Shown here in pieces: positions 10,495 to 21,387 of a stretch of DNA of 64,000 nucleotides (position 1 is its first letter; the number at the start of each line of letters is the position of its first letter). The translations under genes and the position numbers were made by a program. The DNA is from Fonsecaea monophora (taxonomy: Eukaryota; Ascomycota; Eurotiomycetes; Chaetothyriales; Herpotrichiellaceae): contig NW_019173987.1 of NCBI RefSeq assembly GCF_001642475.1, forward strand, positions 124,001-188,000. Direction: 5' to 3'. Below the pieces are notes generated by a model, which had not been told where the DNA came from, did no database searches, and was given only the letters and a program-made list of their open reading frames with translations.

Positions 10495-12236
10495 TGTTGG
10501 TGGAGGGGAGGAGGAAGAGTCCAGGCTCGGGAGGGAAGTTCGAAGACTTTGTTGTTTGAATGATTATGCCGCGTATAAACCCCCAAAGATGGGTGTCGTT
10601 GGTTGCTCACTGATATGTGGCGGGTGGAGGAGTTCGTTGGATCTGGATCTGGCTCTAGCTCTTGTAGAGGGAGACGTCGCAGCTGAAGAAGTGAAGTCTG
10701 TGGTGTGTGTGTATACACTCAAAAAAGTCTAGAATAACGATAGGGCAAGAGAGTGGTATGTAGTTTTGGAACGACAAAGTTCAGAACCCCTACAAAGGAT
10801 ATCGCTTGGTAGAAGAAGATTCAACGTGGTCGCCAAGTGAGCAAGTTTTCGGTTTGGGTGTCGGTTGTGATTCGTCAATAGGCCCATTCACGCAACAAAC
10901 TGACGGCAAAACACACCAACACCAGAGACGGTCATGATCTGACAAGCTCCACTGGGCACCTTTTTTTGGTCTCCTAACTTGCTCCTATTAGTACGGTCCC
11001 TTCGGCTCCCCCGCTCTTGTTGGTCCCTGTACCGATCTATACATTTACAAACTTGCTCAACTCCTCCTTCTGCTGAGCATCGACCGGTCAGACGCCGCGA
11101 CGAGCCCCCAAATATGTTTCATATTGTCTCCTTATATCAACGTGACAGTGATCAATGTGCTCGCTGCTAAGGATATGCGGACAATGAAGAGCTTTTTCGA
11201 GGGCGGATAATAGGACATTTGTGCATGGGTGTGATGTTTATCGGAGAGGTTACAGGCATAAGCTACCTCCGGCTTGGTTACAAAGGGAGAAGACGCTCAA
11301 GAACATGCATCTGCTCCAGAAGATCGGTGGTGGGACGGTGCTCGACGAGCTTGGGGATGGGTTTCTCGAGGACGAAACAGATTTGCATGCATCCTGTTAT
11401 GTTATTACCGGCAACGCGATTACCCCAGTACTGATGCGAGATGCTGTTGACTCTCCGCGTTGTAGTCATTATATCAAAGTCCGCGGCCTACTCTTCAATC
11501 CCCAATCCATCATCTTCACCCTTTTTGCGTTGCCTCTCGTGATCTGATAGTCGCAGACGCCGGACAAGGTCGAGAGTTCAACCGTTTATGTGCCTCGGAC
11601 CCGGGACTTGTTGAACAGTCGACAGTCAACATTCAGTCTGGTTCCTGATCGCAGAATATCTCATACAACTTCTCGTGCATACATGATTGGGAGGATACGT
11701 ACGACGAGGAATCGGAGCCTGGAGGAGTTATTCCGGAATCATGGGATTTGCACATCGTGATTGGTTGGTCAAAGAATCGGAGCTTTACGCCCGTATTGCT
11801 TTTGCTCGCTCTCGCATGCTCTCGTAAACCACGGTGCCACATCGTCAACCAAACTCTCTCTCTCAAATCTCATTCGCTCTTGGAGGATCGTGCTATACGG
11901 GACGATCCCTGTCGAGATCTTAAATCACTACATTCAAAATGCTATCATTCTCATCCAGACCGTCGGCGTAATATTGTTGCGCACATGTCGTCACCAACAT
12001 CAGGAGCATCCAACAACTCTGAGGCTGAAGAGTTACAAAAGCACGAGCAAGCCAATGCAGCAACACAGAATCATTCTACCTTATCGCACACCACTCCTAC
12101 ACATAACAACGTAAAGCCAGCGCTCCCACAATTGTCACACGTCCGAGACCTTTTCAGTCTTGCTACGGGCCTCCTGCTACCATACGCCCTCCATCCCTTG
12201 CTTGCCATTGAAGTCTTCCATCCCGCGATCGCCAAC
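10495..12236. other. Divergent intergenic region with long open 5' leader on the + strand
   Basis: Separates the copper transporter (-) from the SDR gene (+). From about 11748 the + frame of the SDR stays open for 163 codons before its likely start. This could be leader or an N-terminal extension (see findings). The rest, 10495-11740, shows no supported gene. Confidence 0.5.
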
Positions 12237-13172
12237 ATGTGGCCATTCAGTACTAGCCCATCATTTGTCCCGGCGACAAGCATTCAAAGCCTTGCAGGCA
12301 AAGTTATCCTTGTGACTGGTGGTAACAATGGGATTGGCAAGGAAACAGTCCTGCAGCTTGCAAAGCACAGCCCCCAAAAGATCTATCTCGCTTCAAGAAC
12401 CGAATCCAAAGGACGTGATGCTGTAGCATCAATCAAGGCTGAGACATCACAGGATGTCGATATCGAATACCTTCCTCTTGATCTCACCTCGTTACCCTCC
12501 ATCAAACAAGCCGCAGACCGAGTCACGAGTGACAGCGACCGACTCGACATTCTGGTTCTGAATGCTGGTATTATGGCTGTTCCTGCAGGCAAGACTGCGA
12601 CAGGACAAGATATCCAGTTGGGCACCAACCACGTCGGCCACTTTTTGTTGACGAAACTGCTGCTTCCGACCATGGAAAAGACGGCCAAGGAACGTAACTC
12701 TGACGTGCGTGTTGTCTCTGTCTCATCCGAGGCCTGGAACATGGCTCCAAACCTCGATACGATCCTGTCTACGGAGAAGCTCACCGCCACTGGTCCTTGG
12801 ACCCGGTATGGAGCCTCCAAAGCCGCGAACATCATATTTGCCGCCGAGTTGGCTCGACGATACCCGGCGCTGACCAGCGTGTCGCTTCATCCGGGCGTCA
12901 TCAAGACCGATCTTTACATCCCAAACGCCCAGTCCAACCCAATCATGAAGTACGGCTCAATGGTATTTGGGCCCTTGCTGTTCCAGACGATCGAAAATGG
13001 CGCCTTCAATCAGCTCTGGGCAGCTGCCGGCGCCAAGAAGGAGGAGCTTGTCAATGGAGGATACTACACTCCTGTCGGTAAGTACAGGCCGAACAAGTGG
13101 ACAAAGGACCCAGAGGCGGGACAAAAATTATGGGAGTGGACGGAGAAGGAGTTGAAGACTGCTGGCTACTGA
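12237..13172 (+). CDS. Short-chain dehydrogenase/reductase (retinol dehydrogenase / WWOX-like group)
   Basis: Classical SDR of about 311 aa from the ATG at 12237 (MWPFSTSP). The Rossmann motif TGGNNGIG is at residues 27-34, NAG occurs in LVLNAGIMAV, a catalytic Ser sits in VVSVSSEAW, and the YGASK active site has Tyr191 and Lys195. The HPGVIKTDL motif after it is typical of this group, which uses NADP(H) to reduce or oxidise lipophilic carbonyls or alcohols. The substrate is unknown. I chose MWPF as start because the Rossmann strand normally begins 15-25 residues from the N-terminus in relatives. Upstream the frame remains open, with an alternative ATG at 11985 that would add 84 residues including a hydrophobic stretch. 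No intron is seen. Confidence 0.85.
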   Translation: MWPFSTSPSFVPATSIQSLAGKVILVTGGNNGIGKETVLQLAKHSPQKIYLASRTESKGRDAVASIKAETSQDVDIEYLPLDLTSLPSIKQAADRVTSDSDRLDILVLNAGIMAVPAGKTATGQDIQLGTNHVGHFLLTKLLLPTMEKTAKERNSDVRVVSVSSEAWNMAPNLDTILSTEKLTATGPWTRYGASKAANIIFAAELARRYPALTSVSLHPGVIKTDLYIPNAQSNPIMKYGSMVFGPLLFQTIENGAFNQLWAAAGAKKEELVNGGYYTPVGKYRPNKWTKDPEAGQKLWEWTEKELKTAGY

Positions 13173-14217
13173 GCATCATTTTGGGGGGGATTGGTGTTTT
13201 GTCGGAATGGTTATGGCTGGGATGGTGGCTGTGTACAATTTTGATGGGTCATATGTCAAGGGGGTGTTCTGGTATAGACTGTGAATGGCAACAGTTCTAG
13301 TTCGTGTTAATACAGGTCATGCTGATGATATGAGGACGGCAGGCGAGCTTCCTGGAATCTTGCCGCATATTTAGTTCCGGAGTGATCCGATCAAACCACT
13401 TGTTACAGCACAATCGAGGTCGATCCCACCCGACCAAACCCGTTGAACACATAGAGTGAAGATGGCTCACAAGAACGACTGCCATTTCCAGCCAAGCAAG
13501 GCTTTGACAGACAGACACCAGGGTGCTGGGTGCGATCGCACTTTGTTCCAAGATAAAGATGCTGGGCCTGAGAATGGCGCAGTCAACCTTGTCTCGAGAC
13601 CCTGGATTATTGGCGACATGCAGGCAATGCAGGCAATGCAGGCAATGCAGGCCACACACAATGGACCTCGTAATGACCAGCTCAGCAACGCCACCAAATG
13701 CAGGATTCTCAGCTTATGCAACCAGAGTCTCTTTTTTTCCCTCAAGACCTACGACTAAACAGAAATATTCGACGACGGTAGCGAGAACATCACAATCTTT
13801 GAACAAAAGGACGACAGTTTAGAAATCAAGTCGGGCATTTTGACTAACCAAAACACCAATAACTCCACCACTCAACAAGACTTATTATATCTCCCCATTG
13901 GTTGGTCGAGCCATTATCGCCTGCTATATTCGGTTGAAGACACAAATCAGAGGGAGAAACCTCATTGCTCGCAATACTAATCTACAAGAGTCCAGGGAAA
14001 GGCTCGACATATTCCCACCGACCGCCCTTTGGCTCCAGGTTTCCCCCGGCACGCACCGATACCGGTCGACGGTCTCTATAAGACCCGCATTCATCTCGGC
14101 CGCCGTAGCCACCGACCCCCTTTTCACATTTACATCCTGGAGACCTCAAAAAGACTCACCCACATCTACCTCCAATCCCTCAGTCGAAGTCGAAGTCGCT
14201 CCCGCTCGGTCTCGCCC
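13173..14217. other. Intergenic, contains a 9-bp minisatellite
   Basis: Between the two reductase genes. Apart from the short tandem repeat at 13618-13652 and a pyrimidine-rich leader before 14218, nothing supportable is present. Confidence 0.5.
13618..13652. repeat. Minisatellite, unit ATGCAGGCA, about 3.9 copies
   Basis: Perfect tandem copies of a 9-bp unit. They read as a Met-Gln-Ala or Cys-Arg-Gln repeat depending on frame, in frames that are otherwise not gene-like. Confidence 0.9.
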
Positions 14218-15291
14218 ATGCCATCTGACAACGCGGACAAGATCGTCCTGATCACGGGGATCAATGGGTACATCGCCTCCCATATCGGTCTCCAGCTCCT
14301 CCAAAAGGGGTACAGGGTGAGGGGCACTTCTCGGTCGATATCAGCCAAGGACCACCTACTGGCCGGCGCTTTCAAGGGCTACGAGGCTCAGTACGAGCAT
14401 GTCGAGGTCAAGGATATCGTCGCGCCGGGCGCCTTTGACGAGGCGGTCAAGGGCGTGCATGCGATCCTACACACGGCGTCGCCCGTTGACTTCACGTTGA
14501 AGACAGTCGACGAGTACTTTGGCCCGGCCATCGGCGGGAACCTTTCGATCCTCGAGTCTGCAAAGAGCGCCGCGGGACCTCAGCTGAAAGCGTTCGTCGT
14601 CACGTCTTCGATCGCCGCCATCGTGGACCGGTGGAGGCAGCCTCCCGACCACGCCTACACCGAGGCCGACTGGAACGAGATGGGCGAGTCCGTGGCCCGC
14701 AGCGAGTTCACGGCTCCTGTAGCGTACGGGGCGTCTAAGGCTGCCGCGGAACGGGCGGTGTGGAAGTGGGTGGAAGACAACCACCCGCCCTTCGCCGTGG
14801 CCGCCGTCAACCCCGCCGTGGTGACAGGTCCGCCGGTGTCCTGGCCCGCGACGCCGGACAAGCTGAACACGACGCTCCTGCCCATCTGGAACATCTACAG
14901 CGGCAACAAAAGCATGCCCCCGCAAATCGGCGGCGCGGGCTACATCGACGTGCGGGACGTGGCGCGCATGCACATCTGGGCGATGGAACACCCGGAGCAG
15001 AGCAACGGTGAGCGGTATCTCATGTCCAACGGCAAGGCCCCGCCGCAGGCCGCCGCGGACCTGCTCCGGGAACACTTCCCCGAGCGTGACATCATTGTCG
15101 GCGACCCGGGCCAGGGCTACACCAAGGACTACTGGTTCGTGCCGGGCGAGTCGAGCACCGCGTCGACCAAGGCATACCACGCCCTCGGGGTCAAGCGGTT
15201 CATCTCCTACGACAAGAGCGTCCTGGACACGGTCGAGGCGTTTGAGAAGCACTGGCCGGGTCTCGCGCAGAATTTCAAGCACAAGAATTAG
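14218..15291 (+). CDS. NAD(P)-dependent extended SDR (dihydroflavonol-4-reductase / Gre2-like)
   Basis: 357-aa single-exon protein from the ATG at 14218 (MPSDNADKIVLITGINGYIA). The glycine motif TGINGYIASH lies right at the N-terminus, as in extended SDRs of the DFR/Gre2/cinnamoyl-CoA reductase type. HTASPVDF follows, then VVTSSIAAI, and the active-site YGASKAAAE. The AVNPAVVTGPP segment and the later YIDVRDVARMHIWAMEHPE block are standard for the group. Known relatives reduce ketones or aldehydes such as methylglyoxal with NADPH; the substrate here cannot be assigned. The frame is open for 63 further codons upstream. I rejected that extension because it is Ser/Arg/Pro-rich and would displace the Rossmann strand. 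Confidence 0.87.
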   Translation: MPSDNADKIVLITGINGYIASHIGLQLLQKGYRVRGTSRSISAKDHLLAGAFKGYEAQYEHVEVKDIVAPGAFDEAVKGVHAILHTASPVDFTLKTVDEYFGPAIGGNLSILESAKSAAGPQLKAFVVTSSIAAIVDRWRQPPDHAYTEADWNEMGESVARSEFTAPVAYGASKAAAERAVWKWVEDNHPPFAVAAVNPAVVTGPPVSWPATPDKLNTTLLPIWNIYSGNKSMPPQIGGAGYIDVRDVARMHIWAMEHPEQSNGERYLMSNGKAPPQAAADLLREHFPERDIIVGDPGQGYTKDYWFVPGESSTASTKAYHALGVKRFISYDKSVLDTVEAFEKHWPGLAQNFKHKN

Positions 15292-17845
15292 ATTTCGAGT
15301 CAAAAGAAAATGGAGCGTGTTTGCGAATTATATGTTCCTCGGAGGTGTTTGACCGCAAAAAAGAATGCATGTCGGAGCGATACTTTGCATATATATCTAT
15401 CTCGAGTAACACGTACGGATATTTGGGTTTGGACAGGTATTATAGATAGATAGCCAGGTACCGAGTAGTTTGAACAGCGGGGTGTGAATGATAGCAAAAG
15501 AACCCAGAATGTCATATGTTGTTTGGCGCGCTTCGTGAACAACGACAACACAGCGCAGCAACAGATGTGTGCCCTCCACATTCATTCCTTTGAGCCCTGG
15601 AAAGAAAGAACCCGCCGTCCTTTTGCCCTCTCAGAGAAAACGACCAGGTGTGACTATGCAAGCATTGCCTGCATATGATGTGATGGGGTCGGAACACGCC
15701 TTCTCAGCTGGGCTTGTCTCAGCAACGTGGACCCCATGGAGGGAGGATTCCTCCTACCTTGACGCTGGTGACGCTGAGGCTGAACATCCAACGCTGAACA
15801 TGACCGAAAGTCCTTTTTGGTGGTCACCAGATTAAAAAAAAGGGGGGGAGGCCGTGAACCATCCCATCAAACAAACCAACGAAATCACCGGGCAGGGGAA
15901 AGGGTCCCAGTCGAGAGGAAAAAGCACCGTCTTTTCTTCCTCGCATCGTCCCAGAGAAAGAGGCCTCCCTTCCGAATCCTCCCTGTTTCTTTTCTCCCTT
16001 CCCTCTCCCCCTCTTCGATGAAGGCGATGGCAAAATGCAAAGTCTCACTTTTCGATCAGGCCAGACAGGGAAAAAGCGCTGTGTAACGCGAATCCCTGAC
16101 GATTTGGAATTTCCGTGACTACGTGGTTTGGTTTTTCTGATCCCGTGTCTCTCTTTCTCTCGCTCCCTTTTGTGCGACATTGGACTTGATGTGACCAGAC
16201 ACCGCAAAGAACAAAACTCCACTTTTTCTCAGCTATCCGTGGCTCTTCTCCATCGTGGACAAAGTCGGTTCCGCTCCCTCCACACCGCGGAGGTTGAGAG
16301 GCAGCCTGACCAGCCAGACAGCCAGCCTTCTTGCCTTGCGCCTGGGCCTGTTGGGTGGCTGGCTGCGGCACAAGGCTGGGATGTCTTGGGGGAAACCAAC
16401 GACGCTTGACATGCCCCAGCGGTCTGGATTGTGATGTTGGTCACACGTTGCGCCACGGACTTATATCGTGGGTTAAAGGGGTGTCGGGGAAGGGATTCGC
16501 TGGTTAGGTGGCAGCCAGTAGTGGTGTCAGTAGTCAACGGTCGTCTAATCTTCTGCGGTCACAACGGCTGGTTAGCGAGCGGGGTTTGAACGCCACTTGT
16601 CTCAAGGAAGGGGGGGAAAATCAGTAATAGGTGGATCAAAAGCCAGGCTTATTATGGGCGGAGATGACCTCTCATCTTCGTTGAAGTGGCTACCGACCAA
16701 AGTCGCCTGTTTACCCCAAGTCCAGGCCTCCAAGGGTACCTTTTTCTCGATCCCCCTGTATCTCGTGGGGCGGGGATTTGAGGCCCGTAGTTCGAAGCAG
16801 TGAAAGGCGGAGAGAGACCCTGAATGATATAACATTCTTCCTGGTTGGAGCGTCTGTGGCATGGCTGCGGAAGTACGGATGATGGTCCGTCGGCGGCGAT
16901 GCAGACAGGATATGAATCAATCCATCCTTATCTCACGTGGGAGTCTCTCGCTCTCGTCAGGTTCCTGCGTGTCGGGATGGAGGAGATAGGGAAATGTCGG
17001 TGGTGGAGAAGAGGGAAGAGAGATAGAGATGACGGATGGCGGATGGCGGCTCGTGTCCGGGGGATTCGCGTATCTTTTCCTGGGCGACTACTTGCACGTC
17101 CTGCCACTGCCACATTAGCAAAGACCCCATCGAGATAAACAAGATAACGAACGGAATTGAGAGGCGAGCAGGCGAGTTAATCCTCATTCTCTCCCATCTC
17201 ACTTGCTGCCTGCTACTCGTTCATTTGACCCTCCAGCCACTGATCGTCTAGTCAATGGTCCCTGTGATGCGACTTTCTGGACATCACCGCTCACACTTTT
17301 TGTTCCAACCCATTTTCGATTTCATGGTTCCTTGCCCACTCCCCATTTTTCGTGTGTGTGCCTGTGTGCGTATGTGTCTGCTTGCATCGGTGTCTTTGAT
17401 GCTCCAGGAATCCACCTCTCGTTAGATCTTTTTTGGTTCGAATGTCTCTGCATCAAGAGGCTCGTTATTGACCTACATCACCCTCACCAATCCAGACCCT
17501 GGCACTGGTGGCTGCGTGCTGTAACGCACCCATCGATACTCTTTCACCATCTTCAATTTCCCACCCCTCCTTTCAATCCTCTTTTCCCTTGCTTTCTGGA
17601 CAATTCGTTTAGTTCTTCCTTTCTGCGGATACCTGTCTTGATCCTGCCTAGTTGCTCCGAGCAATACGATTGTGCTACGAGTCACTCTCTCCTCACAATT
17701 ACTCCTCCTTCGGTCGATATACCACCGTACCCACCGAACCCCTCCATACCTCAAAGCCCCCGTTTACACTCGTCTGCTTTCACACAATCTACTTGTCAAC
17801 GATCAGGTCGTTTGGGTCCATGTCGCCTGTCTCCGTCTGCGTCGC
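15292..17845. other. Long intergenic/leader region before the Zn2Cys6 gene
   Basis: About 2.55 kb upstream of a transcription-factor start. It is pyrimidine-rich from about 17200 onward, with several upstream ATGs and short frames, which suits a long 5' leader. No gene supported. Confidence 0.5.
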
Positions 17846-20841
17846 ATGGAGGTCCAGATCCCATCTCCGTCTGTTTTCTTGAGAGATTCTCCCGTCATTA
17901 CTCCAGCGCCTGTGGTGCAGCCAAAAAAGGCCGCCATCACGAAGCCCAAACCCAATCCTCCTCCTCCTAAACCCCTCAACAAATCGGTCCAGGATGGGGC
18001 GGTGACGAAACCAAAGCAAAGCAAGAGTCGAAATGGTACGTGCTCTGAACTCCGAGTTTATTGGCAGCGTGATACTCGCAGCAAATTCATCTGGGTGTCT
18101 CTATTGCGGGTTCCATCGTTTCCCAACGTCATGGACTAACTTGGCTTTTCCCTTTCACAGGTTGTATGACATGCAAGAAGAAACGATTAAAATGCGACGA
18201 GACAAAACCCTCTTGTGCCCAATGTCAAAAAAGAAGCGTGGTATGTGAAGGCTACAAGAAGGACTACAAGTGGAGAACATTTGAGGAGACTACCTTTGCC
18301 TCCCGGCCTACCGTGAAGAGGAAAGCTTTTCGTTCCAACTCTTTGTCGCCCACTCACAATGTAGCCAATCCCATTGGTATCGCGGGTGGTGCGAGACCAG
18401 AGGTTCGACAAAACCGGGTTGAAGTCACTGGATCTGCTCAGACATGGTCTCCGGGTTTGCATTCTGCCTTCGAAACGGCAGTTCATGCATTCCAGGGCAA
18501 CGGCGATGACCTCCCTCACCCTCAGGGTCCAGTGTCTAGTCCAGAGCGACAGGTCGACATGCAGTTTGACGGAGACCTTTCGCCGCCTCTCAATCTCACC
18601 ACCCCGGATTCAATCTTCATGCCCGCTTTCGAGACCGACGGCATGTCTCCAGGTCTGACATTGGGCGATTCGGTTGATCCGTACAGCCTGACCACGACAA
18701 CGACGAGCTCTTCCATCGACAGCAACAGTGCCGAGTCTTTCTCCTCTGGTTCTCCCCAACTTTTGGACATGATGATTTCTGCTGAACCGAATATGAATCC
18801 GCTGCCTGATCCCTGCGAGCTCGAGCCGCAAATGCCTCTTCATGATAGTATACCGACAGAGGATGACTTTGACGAAGAGATTATCAGATCGGATGCCATC
18901 GCCACATCTGCTGCCATGACGGCTATGCAACTCCCCACACCCTCGTCAATGCTCGACCCCAGCTTTTCCAACACAGCATTCCAGGCTTTCCGCGCGTCTT
19001 CCCCTACTCCTAGTGAGAGTTCTACAGCATCTTCCAAATCCAGCGACATGACAATCCTCGCTCAGCCCTCTCTGGACGCCTCGTCACCAGAGATGCTTAT
19101 GCTTCGATTCGACAAGCAAACCTGTGGCATTTTATCTGTCAAGGACGGTCCTACTGAGAATCCCTGGCGGACATTGATCTGGCCTTTGGCTCGAGAATCT
19201 CCTGCTCTGTACCATGCCATTTCATCTATGACGGCATTCCACGGTGCTCATGAGATTCCCAATCTGCACGTGCCAGGTATGGCACACATGACCAAGGCGA
19301 TCAAACGTCTTGCCTTTGAGATCGAGAACATGCGACTCGATTCGGCGCTGGCAACTTCATTGGCGCTTGCTTTTAGTGAAGGCTGGGATCGACATGTCAG
19401 CACTGGCGTCCAGCATCTCCGAGGCGCTAAAGTCATGGTGAACAACGCCATCATCAAGCACCAGCGGGACATGCAGCTGGGCCAGATGACGACCCAAGAC
19501 GCCAATAGACTCAAGTTCCTCTGTAATACTTTTGTCTACATGGACGTGATTGCTCGATTGACGTCGCTGGAAGAAGCACCGGAGCTCAATTTCGAGGAAA
19601 TCCTTGCCACTGTCAATGCCCCATTCGGAGATCAGGTCGAGGTCGACCCGCTGATGGGCTGTGCCACGACTTTGTTTCCGTTGATGGGCCGCGTCGCCAA
19701 CCTCATACAACGAGTGCGCAAGACCGAGTCGAATTCTCTCACCATCGTCTCCACCGCCATGGAGTTGAAGGAGCAACTACAACAGTGGCAAGTGCCCAGC
19801 GCCTTGATCTTCGAGCGGCCGGAGGATCCGAATTCAGAAGTCCAGCACTCGATTCAAACAGCAGAAGCTTACCGATACGCTACGCTACTCTATCTACACC
19901 AAGCCGTGCCGGAAATCCCCAGCGACCCAGCGGCATCCCTGGCGAAGAAAGTCTTGGTCACATTGGCGTCAGTCCCCTTATCCTCAAGAGCAACCATCGT
20001 CCAGATTTTTCCTCTTTTTGCGGCAAGTTGCGAAGTCACCGACCCCGATGATAGAACCTGGGTGGTGCAACGCTGGCAAGCAATGATCAGGCGTCTAAAG
20101 ATTGGGAACGTGAACTCGTGCTGGAATGTCGTTCAAGAGGTCTGGGCCCGCAGAGATGCGTACGAGGATGAAAAGTCCAACAGATTGCTCAGGCAATATG
20201 CGAGCCGCGGAGTGCCAGGGGGTAATTTTGTCCCTCCAGTGCTAGACGTCCCGCCGGCAATGAAGAGAAAGGCTTACACGGCAGATTCTCTGGGTATGGG
20301 AGACCCCGGTCATTTCAGTCATGGTCAACAGGGACCCCAGGACCGGCAGGGCGGCGGACCAGGAGACTTTGACGCAACAGGGAGGGCGGTCAAACGTCGC
20401 TTAACGATGGACTCGCTCGGAAGCGGGAGCGGCATGTCGGCCATGTCAATGACCATGCCACCTCCCCCTGTATCCCTCCCTCGTCGACACACAAGCGATA
20501 TCATGTCTTCAGATCAACTAGAACCCGAATACACCGTGCGAGGGCAATTGCACTGGCTAGGTGTTATGACCGACTGGCAGTGGGAAGGTACGTGTTCGAA
20601 TTTCCTCAGACGTTGTGCTTTTGGGATTGCTTTGTCTCATCCTGGAGTCACCAGCTCATGCTGGCTGCGTTGTTCTTCCGCACTTTCTCTCCGCGAGCTG
20701 CTTCTCGATGAGACCTCCTCGCATAGCCTGTGGCCATTATCGCCGTCGCGAGGCGTGTCGTGGAGCTCGATGGCCCAAGTTTCATTCTCCGCACGTCAAA
20801 CAGGCGGCTGACATATTGCGCTTTTAGTTTTTCTCGGTTGA
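17846..20841 (+). CDS. Zn(II)2Cys6 fungal transcription factor
   Basis: Three exons (17846-18035, 18161-20587, 20828-20841) give 876 aa. Splicing the first intron (GTACGT donor, CTAAC branch, CAG acceptor) joins a Pro/Lys-rich N-terminus (KPNPPPPKPLNK) to the binuclear zinc cluster CMTCKKKRLKCDETKPSC. With the next cysteines the spacing is Cx2Cx6Cx6Cx2Cx6C, starting at residue 65. A GYKKDYKWRTFEE linker follows, then a Ser/Thr-rich disordered region. After that comes a helical regulatory domain of the fungal_trans_2 kind (from about LMLRFDKQTCGILSVKDGP to VQEVWARRD), and then a tail containing two KRK/KRR basic patches. The second intron (20588-20827, 240 nt) is less certain. It gives a 14-nt last exon and the C-terminus DWQWEVFLG, a plausible aromatic end for this family. 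Unspliced, the frame runs 75 codons into unrelated sequence. Targets are unknown. Confidence 0.88.
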
Positions 20842-21387
20842 TTTTGCTTCGGCCTGCTTTGCGTGTCTCTTGCTGAGCAACGCCTTGCCCCCGGGGCTCG
20901 AAGACCGATGATCTCTCTGAAGTTGGCGAGGGTCTTTCCCGATCTGATGGTGGTGATGATGATGGTGGTGGTGACTGGTGGACTTTACGGTACTCTTCGC
21001 TATCCGATTCTCAGTTCCTTTGCCAGCGCTAGGAAGGCTGAGGTTTACGCTCCCGTGTTCCCTCCTCAAACTGGCGAGGTCCATCCATCGGAATTCGGGC
21101 GACTTCTCTCTCTCACCTCCATCTACCCTCTCGCTCCGAACACTACTCCTCCTAGAGTCGGTGTCGCTCCCGCTGCTGCGGCTGTCATCCTGACCCGCAT
21201 GGTCGACACTGGCCAGGTAGTTCCGCATGCTTGCGGTATATTCGTCGAGTTCGGCGCTGTGTGTCAACTTTGACATGGGGATTGTTTCAACCGGGGCACT
21301 CGATGTCGGATGCGGACTCGGGCCCTGCACAATGGTCTGGCTTTTGCTGCGCTTGCTCGCAGGATGGGGTGCGGTTGAGGTTGTCAT
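20824..21387 (-). CDS. Hypothetical Ser/His-rich protein, convergent with the Zn2Cys6 gene
   Basis: 187-aa frame with an ATG start, no recognised domain. It is polar and probably disordered. It has an N-terminal SKLTHSAELDEYTASMRNYL segment that could be a short helix, an SDTDSRRSSVRSE acidic/basic stretch, nine consecutive His residues written with mixed CAC/CAT codons, and a basic Lys/Arg-rich C-terminus. Its last codons overlap the predicted last exon of the transcription factor by 18 bp on the other strand. This either makes a true convergent coding overlap or argues that one of the two models is wrong. Composition unlike random reading and clean start/stop give moderate support only. Confidence 0.45.
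   Translation of the reverse strand: MTTSTAPHPASKRSKSQTIVQGPSPHPTSSAPVETIPMSKLTHSAELDEYTASMRNYLASVDHAGQDDSRSSGSDTDSRRSSVRSERVDGGEREKSPEFRWMDLASLRREHGSVNLSLPSAGKGTENRIAKSTVKSTSHHHHHHHHHQIGKDPRQLQRDHRSSSPGGKALLSKRHAKQAEAKSTEKN

Noticed and set aside
10800..11820. Possible copper-response words (TTTGCTC-like) near the Ctr gene
   Set aside because: The only near match (about 11800) is far from the transporter start and on the side of the SDR gene; a chance match is likely.
14467..15303. 278-codon minus frame under the extended SDR
   Set aside because: Mirror of a GC-rich coding strand; rich in Arg/His/Val, as usual for shadow frames.
16560..16810. tRNA-like T-loop words (GTTTGAAC, AGTTCGAAGC)
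   Set aside because: No acceptor stem or anticodon arm can be folded around them.
20961..21000. (GAT/GGT)n run read as a microsatellite
   Set aside because: It encodes the His run of the minus-strand ORF with mixed codons; kept as part of that gene.
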